From Jannaschia faecimaris (GTDB lineage: Bacteria > Pseudomonadota > Alphaproteobacteria > Rhodobacterales > Rhodobacteraceae): 64,000 nt of DNA. Made by a program: the position numbers and the translations under genes. Under the pieces are notes generated by a model. The model was not told the origin of the DNA. It did no database searches and saw only the letters and a program-made list of their open reading frames with translations. This document shows positions 20,470-28,176 of the stretch, piece by piece. Each line of letters begins with the position of its first letter. The stretch's first letter is position 1. The stretch spans positions 51,206-115,205 of the forward strand of contig NZ_FNPX01000011.1 in assembly GCF_900107415.1 (NCBI RefSeq), given 5' to 3'.

Positions 20470-21066
20470 GATCCTGTCCCCATTCCCTAAGTCAGTGTCC
20501 GCCGGAGCATTGCGCCCCGATTGTTCTTCATCTTCATCAATGTGAGGCGGTAATACTGTCTGTTCCGCAAAGGCTCCCTGTGCACGCAACCCGAAGGAGC
20601 GTGGGAATGTCTTGCGAAGGCTGCTGCCCGAACCTCACCGCGCTGCCACTAGATGTGGTGTGACTTACGCCGCCCGCTACCACTACATGCGGTTTGAAGC
20701 GTCGGTCAATGTGGATAACGGTGATAAAATTCAAAGAATGTTCTTGACGGTGCAACAGCGGCCGGCGGTCAGATTCGGCGTCACCAGATCACCTCCGGTC
20801 GGACCCTTTTTTACAATATGATGCGGGTCGCTCTGCCCAAAACACAGGCAGGGAAAACGACCGTGGCGCGAAGGACACGCTGGCATTCATACATATTTGT
20901 CCACAGGTTCTTCGCCCGCCGCGTATCCCATGATCCGAACGCGATGTCGCTGTTATACCAGATATGGTGATGCGATCGCGCAACGCCACCATATGATAGA
21001 ATCGCCCGGCCAGCATTCGCGACCGAGCCACGCCTGAGCGGAAGGTGCCAGAAATTCTGGAAGAAC
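20470..21066. other. 597-base control region between nrdJ and tRNA-Pro
   Basis: No credible coding frame. It carries the two NrdR-like palindromes listed separately and, nearer the tRNA, an inverted repeat ATATGGTG (20962-20969) / CACCATAT (20987-20994) with a 17-base loop that includes GCGATCGC. The latter has no T run; it could be a tRNA transcript 3' hairpin or a protein site. I see no cobalamin riboswitch B12-box. Confidence 0.55.
20646..20695. promoter_or_regulatory. pair of candidate NrdR boxes upstream of nrdJ
   Basis: Two 16-base imperfect palindromes: CCACTAGATGTGGTGT at 20646-20661 and CCACTACATGCGGTTT at 20680-20695. Compared with the published consensus acaCwAtATaTwGtgt, the first agrees at 12 of 16 positions and the second at 10. 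NrdR, an ATP-cone zinc repressor, controls ribonucleotide reductase genes through such paired boxes. The start-to-start distance is 34 bases, slightly more than the usual 31-32, so the second box is the weaker call. Confidence 0.55.
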
Positions 21067-21143
21067 TGGTCGGGGCGAGAAGATTCGAACTTCCGACCCC
21101 CTGTACCCAAAACAGGTGCGCTACCAGGCTGCGCCACGCCCCG
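21067..21143 (-). tRNA. tRNA-Pro (anticodon UGG)
   Basis: A complete cloverleaf reads on the minus strand. The acceptor stem CGGGGCG pairs with CGCCCCG; the anticodon loop between ACCTG and CAGG is TTTTGGGTA-like with TGG in the anticodon position; the T arm contains the expected GTTCGAATC. Discriminator A and the 3' CCA are encoded (bases 21070 to 21067), giving 77 nt. Confidence 0.97.
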
Positions 21144-21185
21144 ACCTGTGTGGCCCATAACAGTGGATTGATCCGGGGAAAAGCC

Positions 21186-21692
21186 TTAGTCGCAGGCCCA
21201 GAGCGCTTTCTCTTGCGGCAGCGCCGCGCTGCGCAGCTCGTCGCCAGCGTCGATGCCGATTTTCCCCGCCATACCGCCGTTGATTTCCAGCACGGCGAGG
21301 GTCGGCGCTCCAGCCGGGATCGGTGTTTCGTCCAGCGGAACGGCGTTGTCGTGTACGCGGACGATCACACCGCTGGCATCAACGAATATCATATCCAATG
21401 GGATCAGCGTGTTACGCATCCAGAATGCGACGTTGGCTTCCCTTGGATAGACGAACAGCATCCCCGCCCCACGCGGCATCGTTTCGCGATACATGAGGCC
21501 CCGTGCCTGCTCCTGCGGGGTTAACGCAAGTTCCACGCGAAAACGGATCGAGCCGAAGTCACCCCGAATATCGACAATGCCCGGCGCGCAGCCCGCATCA
21601 GCCGTCTTCGCGGCAACGCCTGTCGCGAAAGGCGCCGCCAGCATGAACAGGCTGACGGCGACGATCCGTCTCAGTCCAAGAAAAATTCCCAT
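21186..21692 (-). CDS. DUF192 family exported protein
   Basis: A 168-residue protein with a signal peptide (about residues 1-30, [22 protein letters not shown]) followed by a single DUF192 domain: [20 protein letters not shown], the conserved [29 protein letters not shown] and a C-terminal [15 protein letters not shown]. The family is common in marine proteobacteria and its function is not established. The ATG at 21692 with GAGG before it lies 22 bases inside the 3' end of the cold-shock gene, so the two are probably translationally linked. Confidence 0.88.
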   Translation of the reverse strand: MGIFLGLRRIVAVSLFMLAAPFATGVAAKTADAGCAPGIVDIRGDFGSIRFRVELALTPQEQARGLMYRETMPRGAGMLFVYPREANVAFWMRNTLIPLDMIFVDASGVIVRVHDNAVPLDETPIPAGAPTLAVLEINGGMAGKIGIDAGDELRSAALPQEKALWACD

Positions 21693-22207
21693 CTGCGCAC
21701 CTCGACCGCCAATTTGCCGCGCGCGCCATCGATGACGCGCACGCAAAGTGCTTCACCGGCCAGCAGATCCGCAAGTCCGAAGCGACGCAGAACTTCGACG
21801 TGCACGAAGATGTCTTCGGAGCTGCCGAACACATTCACGAAGCCGAAGCCCTTGCTCCGGTCAAACCATTTCACCCGTGCGGGCAGGTACGGCGCATCGG
21901 CCGGAGCATCCTGCATGTATTCAGGCGCAGATTCGTGGGACTTAGTCTCGGGAGGTTCGATTTCCAGAACTTCGACCGCCTGGAAGCCACGCTCGCTCAC
22001 CTGATAGGTAAGCGAAACCCGGCTTCCATCCAGAACCGAACTCTGCCCAAAGCTTCGCAAGACATTCGCGTGCAACAGAATGTCACGATCCAGCCCATCA
22101 CAGACAACAAATCCAAATCCACGAGCAGCATCAAACCATTTCACGAGTCCAACGATCTGCTCATTGTTCTCCGTTGAGTTCTCCGCTGAATTCACACCGT
22201 CCGCCAT
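21671..22207 (-). CDS. tandem cold-shock-domain protein
   Basis: A 178-residue protein with two cold-shock domains rather than one. Domain 1 (about 15-80): [16 protein letters not shown] and [11 protein letters not shown]. Domain 2 (about 108-175): [17 protein letters not shown] and [18 protein letters not shown]. Both keep the aromatic RNP1 (GFGFV) and RNP2 motifs that bind single-stranded nucleic acid. The linker is acidic and Pro-rich. Start at the ATG at 22207; the upstream 240 bases are AT-rich. Such double proteins are typical of this order; roles proposed for the family are RNA chaperoning and stationary-phase control. Confidence 0.9.
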   Translation of the reverse strand: MADGVNSAENSTENNEQIVGLVKWFDAARGFGFVVCDGLDRDILLHANVLRSFGQSSVLDGSRVSLTYQVSERGFQAVEVLEIEPPETKSHESAPEYMQDAPADAPYLPARVKWFDRSKGFGFVNVFGSSEDIFVHVEVLRRFGLADLLAGEALCVRVIDGARGKLAVEVRRWEFFLD

Positions 22208-22448
22208 AAATTTAACTTCTCTACCAGTTAAGACAATACGCTGGCGGAAATGGTTGTACCGCAAATCGTTGCTAGTGGTTGTACTCCGCTAGGTACATCC
22301 CCCGCCAACGGATTAGTCAAGTTTACTTGAAGTCCATAATAATTAACAAAAGATTAACATTTTTGAAAAATACTTGAAATTCTTCACGATATCGTCTCAG
22401 CGAATTCAGAGCGGGGGCCAACACGAAAGTACCTGAAATTTCAATTTG

Positions 22449-23078
22449 TCAGGGATTTAGACGCGCCACGTCCCAGTTTTCGGCCGCACAGTCCGGTCGA
22501 GTGAACCTGAATCGGTCGTGCAAGCGGAATGCGCCGTCGGCCCAAAGCTCGATCTCGACTGGTCGAATCCGGAAGCCGCCCCAATGCGGGGGGCGCGCGG
22601 GCATAGGGCCCTTCGTTGCCGTTACCCTGGCGACCTTGGCCATCAACGCCGAGCGGCTTTCCAGAGGCCGCGACTGGTCAGACGCCCAAGCTCCCAGCCG
22701 CGACTGTAGCGACCGCGAATTGTAGTAAGCGTCAGCCTGTTCGTCCGACACACGCTCGACCAGACCGCGCACGCGCACCTGCCGTCGGAGGCTCTTCCAA
22801 TGCATCACGAAAGCGGCCTTGGGGTTCGCCGCCAGCTCCTGACCCTTGGTGCCCTCGAAATTGGTGTAGAAGACGAAAGCCCCGTCCCCGGACCCTGCCC
22901 CGACCTCGATCTCCTTGAGAAGGACCATCCGCACATTGGGCAGCCCGCCTTCGTCAACGGTGGCGATGGCGATCGCGTTCGGGTCTTCCGGCTCGGACGC
23001 CGTCGCTTCCTCCAGCCAACGGGCAGAAATCGCCACCGGATCGTTGCCTGCGAATATGCCGTCCCGCTCGCTGCCCAT
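22449..23078 (-). CDS. pdxH: pyridoxamine 5'-phosphate oxidase
   Basis: FMN oxidase forming pyridoxal phosphate, the last step of B6 synthesis and salvage. The 209-residue protein covers the family from [21 protein letters not shown] through [10 protein letters not shown], the FMN region [52 protein letters not shown] and the C-terminal RL-P. Length is normal. Divergent from fabI with about 80 bases between them. Confidence 0.95.
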   Translation of the reverse strand: MGSERDGIFAGNDPVAISARWLEEATASEPEDPNAIAIATVDEGGLPNVRMVLLKEIEVGAGSGDGAFVFYTNFEGTKGQELAANPKAAFVMHWKSLRRQVRVRGLVERVSDEQADAYYNSRSLQSRLGAWASDQSRPLESRSALMAKVARVTATKGPMPARPPHWGGFRIRPVEIELWADGAFRLHDRFRFTRPDCAAENWDVARLNP

Positions 23079-23160
23079 GGAACCGTCCCCTTACCTGCTA
23101 ACCTTGCTGCACAAACGCCTTTCGCCTAAAGCCTGATGCAAGGCAAGTCGGAGGGGCATC

Positions 23161-23976
23161 ATGACACAGCTGATGGCAGGGAAGCGCGGACTCATCATGG
23201 GTCTCGCCAATGATAAATCGATCGCATGGGGCATCGCCAAGGCCTGCGCCGAACAGGGCGCGGAATTGGCCTACAGCTTTCAGGGCGAGGCGCTGAAAAA
23301 GCGTGTTGTTCCGCTGGCGGCGCAGACCGGCAGCGATATTGTGATCCCTTGCGATGTAGGCGAAGGGGCCTCGATCGATGCGATGTTCGCCGAACTTGCC
23401 ACCCATTGGGACACGCTGGATTTCGTGGTTCACGCCATCGGCTTCTCGGACAAAAGCGAATTGCGCGGGCGCTACATTGATACGTCGCTCGACAACTTCC
23501 TGATGACCATGAATATTTCAGTCTACAGCTTTACCGCCGTGATGCAGCGCGCCGAGAAGATGATGACCAACGGCGGATCGGCCCTTACCCTGACGTATTA
23601 CGGTGCCGAAAAGGTAATGCCGCATTACAACGTCATGGGTTTGGCCAAAGCGGCGCTGGAGTCCTCGGTCCAATATCTGGCAGAAGACCTCGGTCGCGAC
23701 GGTATCCGGGTGAACGCCATCTCCGCCGGCACCATCAAGACGCTGGCCGCATCGGGCATCGGCGACTTCCGCTACATCCTCAAATGGAACGAATACAACT
23801 CGCCGCTGCGCCGAACTGTGACAACCGACGAGGTCGGGGCCTCGGCCATGTACCTGCTGTCGGACCTGTCGTCGGCAGTCACCGGTACGATTCACCACGT
23901 GGATGCCGGCTACCACGTGGTCGGCATGAAAAATGTGGATGCCCCCGATATGACACTGGAAAGGAAGGGCGAGTGA
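23161..23976 (+). CDS. fabI: enoyl-ACP reductase FabI
   Basis: NADH-dependent reductase finishing each round of fatty acid elongation; the triclosan target. The 271-residue SDR-like protein has the divergent nucleotide motif GLANDKSIAWGIA, the HAIGFSDKSELRG segment, and the catalytic Tyr and Lys spaced as in FabI (YYGAEKVMPHYNVMGLAKAALE). The GTIKTLAASGI substrate loop is intact. Starts at ATG 23161 after a GGAGGGG-like site. Confidence 0.96.
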   Translation: MTQLMAGKRGLIMGLANDKSIAWGIAKACAEQGAELAYSFQGEALKKRVVPLAAQTGSDIVIPCDVGEGASIDAMFAELATHWDTLDFVVHAIGFSDKSELRGRYIDTSLDNFLMTMNISVYSFTAVMQRAEKMMTNGGSALTLTYYGAEKVMPHYNVMGLAKAALESSVQYLAEDLGRDGIRVNAISAGTIKTLAASGIGDFRYILKWNEYNSPLRRTVTTDEVGASAMYLLSDLSSAVTGTIHHVDAGYHVVGMKNVDAPDMTLERKGE

Positions 23977-23989
23977 TCCGGGCAATCGG

Positions 23990-24013
23990 CCAATGGGCCA
24001 TCGCGCCCATTGG
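23990..24013. terminator. hairpin between fabI and the LysE gene
   Basis: Perfect 9-base-pair stem CCAATGGGC (23990-23998) and GCCCATTGG (24005-24013) with a 6-base loop, 13 bases after the fabI stop. No T run follows, so this is a weak call for an intrinsic terminator; it could instead stabilise the fabI transcript end. Confidence 0.4.
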
Positions 24014-24061
24014 ACGCGCCAGGCGCAACGCATACAGGACCTCAAGCGCGGGCCCTGACCG

Positions 24062-24676
24062 ATGACGACCCTTACGATCGGACAGCTGGTCGCCTTCAAC
24101 GTCGCGCTCTTCTTCGCTGTGGCAGCCCCCGGTCCGGCGTTCCTCATCTGCACACGATCCAGCCTGCAAGATGGCGTTCGTGCCGGTGTCATGACGGGGC
24201 TAGGGTTGGCAATCGTTGCCGGTCTGTGGACCCTGGCGGCCTTGCTGGGGCTGGACGCGCTTTTTGATGCGGTCCCTCAGGCCTATACGGTGATGAAAAT
24301 CGGTGGCGCGATATTGGTGCTTTTTTTCGCGGTAGGCACTTGGCTGTCAGCCGCGGCCCCCGTACCCGACACCCCCCAAGGCTCCTCCGGCCGGGCGTTT
24401 CTGCAGGGCGTCGCCCTGAACCTTGCCAACCCCAAAAGCATCATCTTTGCTGTCGGAGTTCTGCTGGTCATTTTTCCGCCCGGCCTGAACGCGATCGAGA
24501 TGGGCATTCTGACTGTCAACCACATCCTGCTGGAGGCGATCGTTTATTCGACCCTCGCCTACCTTCTGAACCGGCCGAACGTCCGCGCCCGCTACATTGC
24601 GCTCAAGCCTCGGATCATGCGTACCATGGCCATAATCCTGGCACTTCTTGGCCTGCGCCTGCTGCTCTGGGGGTAG
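24062..24676 (+). CDS. LysE/RhtB-family amino-acid exporter
   Basis: Inner-membrane exporter of about six transmembrane helices, 204 residues. The N-terminus has the family motif FFAVAAPGPAFLICTRSSLQ with the conserved Pro-Gly-Pro, the middle has ALNLANPKSIIFAVGVLL (the N-P-K of helix 4), and the C-terminus ends in a hydrophobic helix LALLGLRLLL. Substrates of the family are amino acids or related metabolites; none can be assigned. No strong ribosome site precedes the ATG. Confidence 0.88.
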   Translation: MTTLTIGQLVAFNVALFFAVAAPGPAFLICTRSSLQDGVRAGVMTGLGLAIVAGLWTLAALLGLDALFDAVPQAYTVMKIGGAILVLFFAVGTWLSAAAPVPDTPQGSSGRAFLQGVALNLANPKSIIFAVGVLLVIFPPGLNAIEMGILTVNHILLEAIVYSTLAYLLNRPNVRARYIALKPRIMRTMAIILALLGLRLLLWG

Positions 24677-24745
24677 GCAAGTTCTTGACCATTGACTGCG
24701 GCCCGTGGTCTAGCCTGCTGCAAAACACCGCCGGAGATCTGCCCC

Positions 24746-25252
24746 ATGTCCAACCAATTGCCCCACGAAAAGGGTTTTCACATCAGCTGGGACCAGATTC
24801 ATCGTGATAGCCGCGCGCTTGCCTGGCGGCTGGATAGTCGGGGGCCGGGCGAAGGCGGCGCATGGAAGGCTATCGTCGCGATCACCCGTGGCGGCATGGC
24901 CCCCGCGATGATCGTCGCACGGGAACTGGGCATCCGCCTGGTGGATACGATCTCGATCAAGTCCTACGACCATCAGGCGCAGGGCGATGCGCAGGTCCTG
25001 TCCAAACCCGACCCCGAGATGGTTGGCGACGGGACCGGTATTCTGGTGCTCGACGATCTGGTCGACTCGGGCAAGACGCTGGAAGTCGTGCGCAGCCTAT
25101 ACCCCAATGCCCATTTCGCGACCGTCTATGCCAAGCCGAAGGGGGAGCCGATGGTCGATACCTTCATCACCGGCGTCAGTCAGGACACTTGGATCTTCTT
25201 TCCTTGGGACATGGCCCTACAATACGTCGAACCCTATCGCGGCAAAGAATAA
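24746..25252 (+). CDS. gpt: xanthine-guanine phosphoribosyltransferase
   Basis: Purine salvage enzyme converting xanthine or guanine plus PRPP to the nucleotide. I place the start at the ATG at 24746 ([21 protein letters not shown]), preceded by GGAG; the longer frame adds non-family residues. The 168-residue protein has [23 protein letters not shown] and the PRPP motif [19 protein letters not shown], plus the C-terminal DTWIFFPWD which contacts the purine in E. coli Gpt. Length is close to the family norm. Confidence 0.92.
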   Translation: MSNQLPHEKGFHISWDQIHRDSRALAWRLDSRGPGEGGAWKAIVAITRGGMAPAMIVARELGIRLVDTISIKSYDHQAQGDAQVLSKPDPEMVGDGTGILVLDDLVDSGKTLEVVRSLYPNAHFATVYAKPKGEPMVDTFITGVSQDTWIFFPWDMALQYVEPYRGKE

Positions 25253-25304
25253 TCCGGCCCTCCGGGTCCGCTCTGCGAGCATGGCACCCGGCTCTTACGG
25301 ATGC

Positions 25305-26651
25305 TCAAACAACGCGACGCGTCAGCCTCAGCCGAATCCCGTCCTTCGATCGCACCGTCAGATGTGCGACCGGAACCGGTGGGGCACCCACAGGATCAAT
25401 ACGGAACGCCCCGACAAGGCACCCCAACAGCAGCACACCCTCGGCCATCGCGAAGCCCGCCCCGGTGCACACACGCGGCCCCGCGCTGAACGGAATGTAG
25501 GCCTTTCTTGCCGACTCCTTGGTGGCCTCAGTGCCCCAACGATCAGGGTCAAAGCCGTCGGGATCATTCCACATCCGGGTGTGACGGTGCAGGTGCCAAG
25601 GGCTGAGCACGATTTGCGCGCCTTTCGGCGCATCGCGTTTGCGAAACACTTCCGCCCGGGTCGTCTCGCGCACCATCATCGGCACCGGAGGGTAGAGGCG
25701 CAGCGTCTCGCGGAACACATCGCGTGTAAACGGCATCTTTGAAAGATCTGAAAACATGATGGTTTCCCAATCTCTCACAGCCTCTACCGCCACCCGATCC
25801 TGCGCGTCCGGATGCGTTGCTAGCAGGTAAAGCGCCCAAGCCATCGCCGAAGCGCTGGTCTCGTGTCCCGCTAGGAAAAAGATCGCGACCTGGTCGACCA
25901 TTTCCTCCGGGCTGAAACGCTGCCCTGTTTCGGGGTCGGGGAAGGTCATGATCTTGGTTGCAAGGTCACCCGGGGCCGTTCCCGCCGCGATTTCGCCTGC
26001 GCGCCGCTCGACCAAGGCGGTGATGGCCGCCCGAATTGACCGTGCCGCCCCCAACGTCCGGCGCTTGTGGAATCGCGGCAACCAATGCGGTAAGGGGATC
26101 AGCGCGGCAATATTCAAAAGGGGCTGCGTTCGTTGATAATTCCGGAACTTTTGGAAAACCTCCGCTGCCAGGCTGTCCTCGATCGGTACAGAAAACAGCG
26201 TGCGAAAGATCACATCGGCGGCGGCATAACTCGCCAATTCTTCCACCTCCTGTTCTCCGTCCCGCACCCGTGCAATCATCGCGGCGGCAGCGTCGCGCAT
26301 ACCGGGAAACGCCTCGCGCAACCGCCCACCCGCGAAGGCGGGATCAATGATCCGCCGCTGCCGTCTCCATTCCGCACCATTCGTCACGAACACCGACCGC
26401 CCCAAAAGCGGGGCAAGACCTTCTCGGATGCGGTTGGATTTCGGAAAATCCTCCGGACGCGATTTCAGAACCAGCTCAATAAGATCCGGATCGTTCATCA
26501 TGTAGCTTCTGAAGAACGGCGTACGGAACTCGGCCATCCACGCGCCATACAAACGCGCCGGCTGCGCGCTCAGGATGTCCGTCCGGAACCGTCGGGCATA
26601 GCCCAGCAGCCCCACACGCCCATCGCGCGACATGGGTTTCGGCGGGATCAC
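25305..26651 (-). CDS. cytochrome P450
   Basis: A 448-residue soluble P450 with all signatures: I-helix AGHETSA, K-helix ETLR, and the heme-thiolate loop FSAGPRVCTG with the cysteine near residue 394. No N-terminal membrane anchor. The frame is open upstream, but I place the start at the GTG at 26651 (VIPPKPMSRDGRVGLLGY), which overlaps the stop of the upstream hydrolase as GTGA; the PPKP opening is what I recall from related roseobacter P450s. No ferredoxin or ferredoxin reductase lies nearby, so electrons must come from elsewhere. Substrate unknown; the hydrolase partner suggests an ester or lipid-like substrate (inference). Confidence 0.9.
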   Translation of the reverse strand: MIPPKPMSRDGRVGLLGYARRFRTDILSAQPARLYGAWMAEFRTPFFRSYMMNDPDLIELVLKSRPEDFPKSNRIREGLAPLLGRSVFVTNGAEWRRQRRIIDPAFAGGRLREAFPGMRDAAAAMIARVRDGEQEVEELASYAAADVIFRTLFSVPIEDSLAAEVFQKFRNYQRTQPLLNIAALIPLPHWLPRFHKRRTLGAARSIRAAITALVERRAGEIAAGTAPGDLATKIMTFPDPETGQRFSPEEMVDQVAIFFLAGHETSASAMAWALYLLATHPDAQDRVAVEAVRDWETIMFSDLSKMPFTRDVFRETLRLYPPVPMMVRETTRAEVFRKRDAPKGAQIVLSPWHLHRHTRMWNDPDGFDPDRWGTEATKESARKAYIPFSAGPRVCTGAGFAMAEGVLLLGCLVGAFRIDPVGAPPVPVAHLTVRSKDGIRLRLTRRVV

Positions 26652-27880
26652 GATGCCATGTCCGTAAACCGGTTGACCGCGCGCCGCTTTGCCGACGGGC
26701 TCGGCCTGCGATCCGCGAACCGCGCGGCAAGACGCTTTGGCCCGGCGGTCACGCGGAAATAATCGTAGTCGCCTGGCTTGCCCGACAGATTGTCGAAGGC
26801 ACAAAGATATTGGAAGTGAAGGCGGAAATAGCGCCGCTTCAGCTTGGCCCAGGCTCTCGGCTTCAATGTCTGGCTGAAGGCCGCCGACAGGATCAACGGT
26901 CCTGTCTGAAACTCGGGGGCGACCCCGGACACGGACACCGGATCGCACAGCGCGAAGGCGCACCCATCACCCGGAGCAGTCACATCAACCCAAGGGATCA
27001 GATCTTGCCCCCCCATCAGATGAAGGTCGGATCGCAACCTATTGGCTTTAGGCAGGAAGCTGAGCATTGGAACGACATGTCCCAGACTCAGGAAACTGCA
27101 TTTTCCAGGCGGAATACGCTCGTCACGGATCATGTCGGCCAGAACCGAAATCGCCAGATGCGCGCCCGACGAATGCCCAACGACCAGCACCTCGTCAGCG
27201 TCCGACGCCAAGGCCTTTGCGACCTTTTTGGCGAATGTCACCATGCGCGCCTCCAGCTCGGGCGGGTTTGCGCCCTTCCACCGGGCCGAGAAGGCGTAGT
27301 CGTGCATCAGATAGTACGCGAAGACCTTGGAGTCCTTGCGTTTAAACCAAACCAGCACCGCCCAGATCACAGCAATGGAGCACACCAACCCCAAACCCAC
27401 CGCCGTCACCCCGACGGATGGCCAGATGCTGCGGACAAGCAATTTGACGGACTGGCCCAATACCCATCCAGCGATGACAGCCACCACAAGCTGCAAGATA
27501 AGGAAAACAATTGGATAGAGCGCGGCGATAACCGGGCCTTGGCGCAGGCGCATCAGGCGAAACAACGCACCGGACCCGATATATGTCCATGCCGTGCGGA
27601 CAAGCTGCGCATAGGTTGAGGGGATCGACGCGGCCATGGACGAGGACACGATGTCGGACCAGACCAACACCTCGATCTCGGTCTCGACCCTAGCATTTTC
27701 AATCTCAGCGGTCACCCTCCAGGAATACGGGCCATCGCCCTTGACCTGGGAAATCTGGAACCCCGATATTTCGGACTGTCGCGCGGCCTGCTTTCGGTAC
27801 AATTCGCGGTAACGCCGAGCGTGAAACGGATCGAACCCAGGGATATAGAGCACGCGGCGGCGGCATACGTCCTGTGTCAT
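26648..27880 (-). CDS. membrane-inserted alpha/beta serine hydrolase
   Basis: A 410-residue protein. It opens with RRVLYIPGFDPFHARRYRELYRK, a short hydrolase-like beta strand and HG-type loop, then two hydrophobic segments around residues 125-150 and 158-182 (LILQLVVAVIAGWVLG; LVCSIAVIWAVLVW), then the nucleophile elbow EVLVVGHSSGAHLAISVLAD with the serine near residue 234. The C-terminal part has a possible His in later segments that I cannot assign. Start at the ATG at 27880; other in-frame starts are 12-48 bases upstream. The stop overlaps the P450 GTG, so the pair is translationally coupled. Specific family not recognised. Confidence 0.75.
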   Translation of the reverse strand: MTQDVCRRRVLYIPGFDPFHARRYRELYRKQAARQSEISGFQISQVKGDGPYSWRVTAEIENARVETEIEVLVWSDIVSSSMAASIPSTYAQLVRTAWTYIGSGALFRLMRLRQGPVIAALYPIVFLILQLVVAVIAGWVLGQSVKLLVRSIWPSVGVTAVGLGLVCSIAVIWAVLVWFKRKDSKVFAYYLMHDYAFSARWKGANPPELEARMVTFAKKVAKALASDADEVLVVGHSSGAHLAISVLADMIRDERIPPGKCSFLSLGHVVPMLSFLPKANRLRSDLHLMGGQDLIPWVDVTAPGDGCAFALCDPVSVSGVAPEFQTGPLILSAAFSQTLKPRAWAKLKRRYFRLHFQYLCAFDNLSGKPGDYDYFRVTAGPKRLAARFADRRPSPSAKRRAVNRFTDMAS

Positions 27881-27950
27881 CTTGGCGCTCACGGCTTTCC
27901 TATGTTCGTCTGAGGATGACAGAAGCATCGGGCGGGATTAAGGACAAGAC

Positions 27951-28166
27951 ATGGATATCGATCTCGAAGTCGACGCGCTCGGCCTGCTGTGCCCACTACC
28001 CGTACTGCGCGTGAAGAAACGGATGCAGACGCTGCCCTCGGGCGCGACAGTCCGATTGTTGGCCGACGACCCGGCAGCGCATGTGGATGTGCCCCACTTC
28101 TGCGCGGAAGCGGGGCATAAGTTTCTTGGGGTCGACGGATCGGCATTCACGATCCGCAAAGCCTGA
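27951..28166 (+). CDS. tusA: TusA/SirA-family sulfur carrier protein
   Basis: A 71-residue sulfurtransferase that carries a persulfide on a single cysteine, seen in ALGLLCPLPVLRVKKRMQ near the N-terminus, with the family Pro-x-Pro directly after it. The second half has ADDPAAHVDVPHFCAEAGHKF, also typical. Function in this family ranges from tRNA 2-thiouridine synthesis to molybdenum cofactor and sulfur oxidation; no partner gene is adjacent. Preceded by AAGGA and divergent from the hydrolase gene. Confidence 0.88.
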   Translation: MDIDLEVDALGLLCPLPVLRVKKRMQTLPSGATVRLLADDPAAHVDVPHFCAEAGHKFLGVDGSAFTIRKA

Positions 28167-28176
28167 CGCGTAACGG

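Noticed and set aside
20470..20645. Cobalamin riboswitch before nrdJ
   Set aside because: Expected in some lineages, but I found no B12-box-like core or matching stem arrangement; the NrdR-like palindromes fit better.
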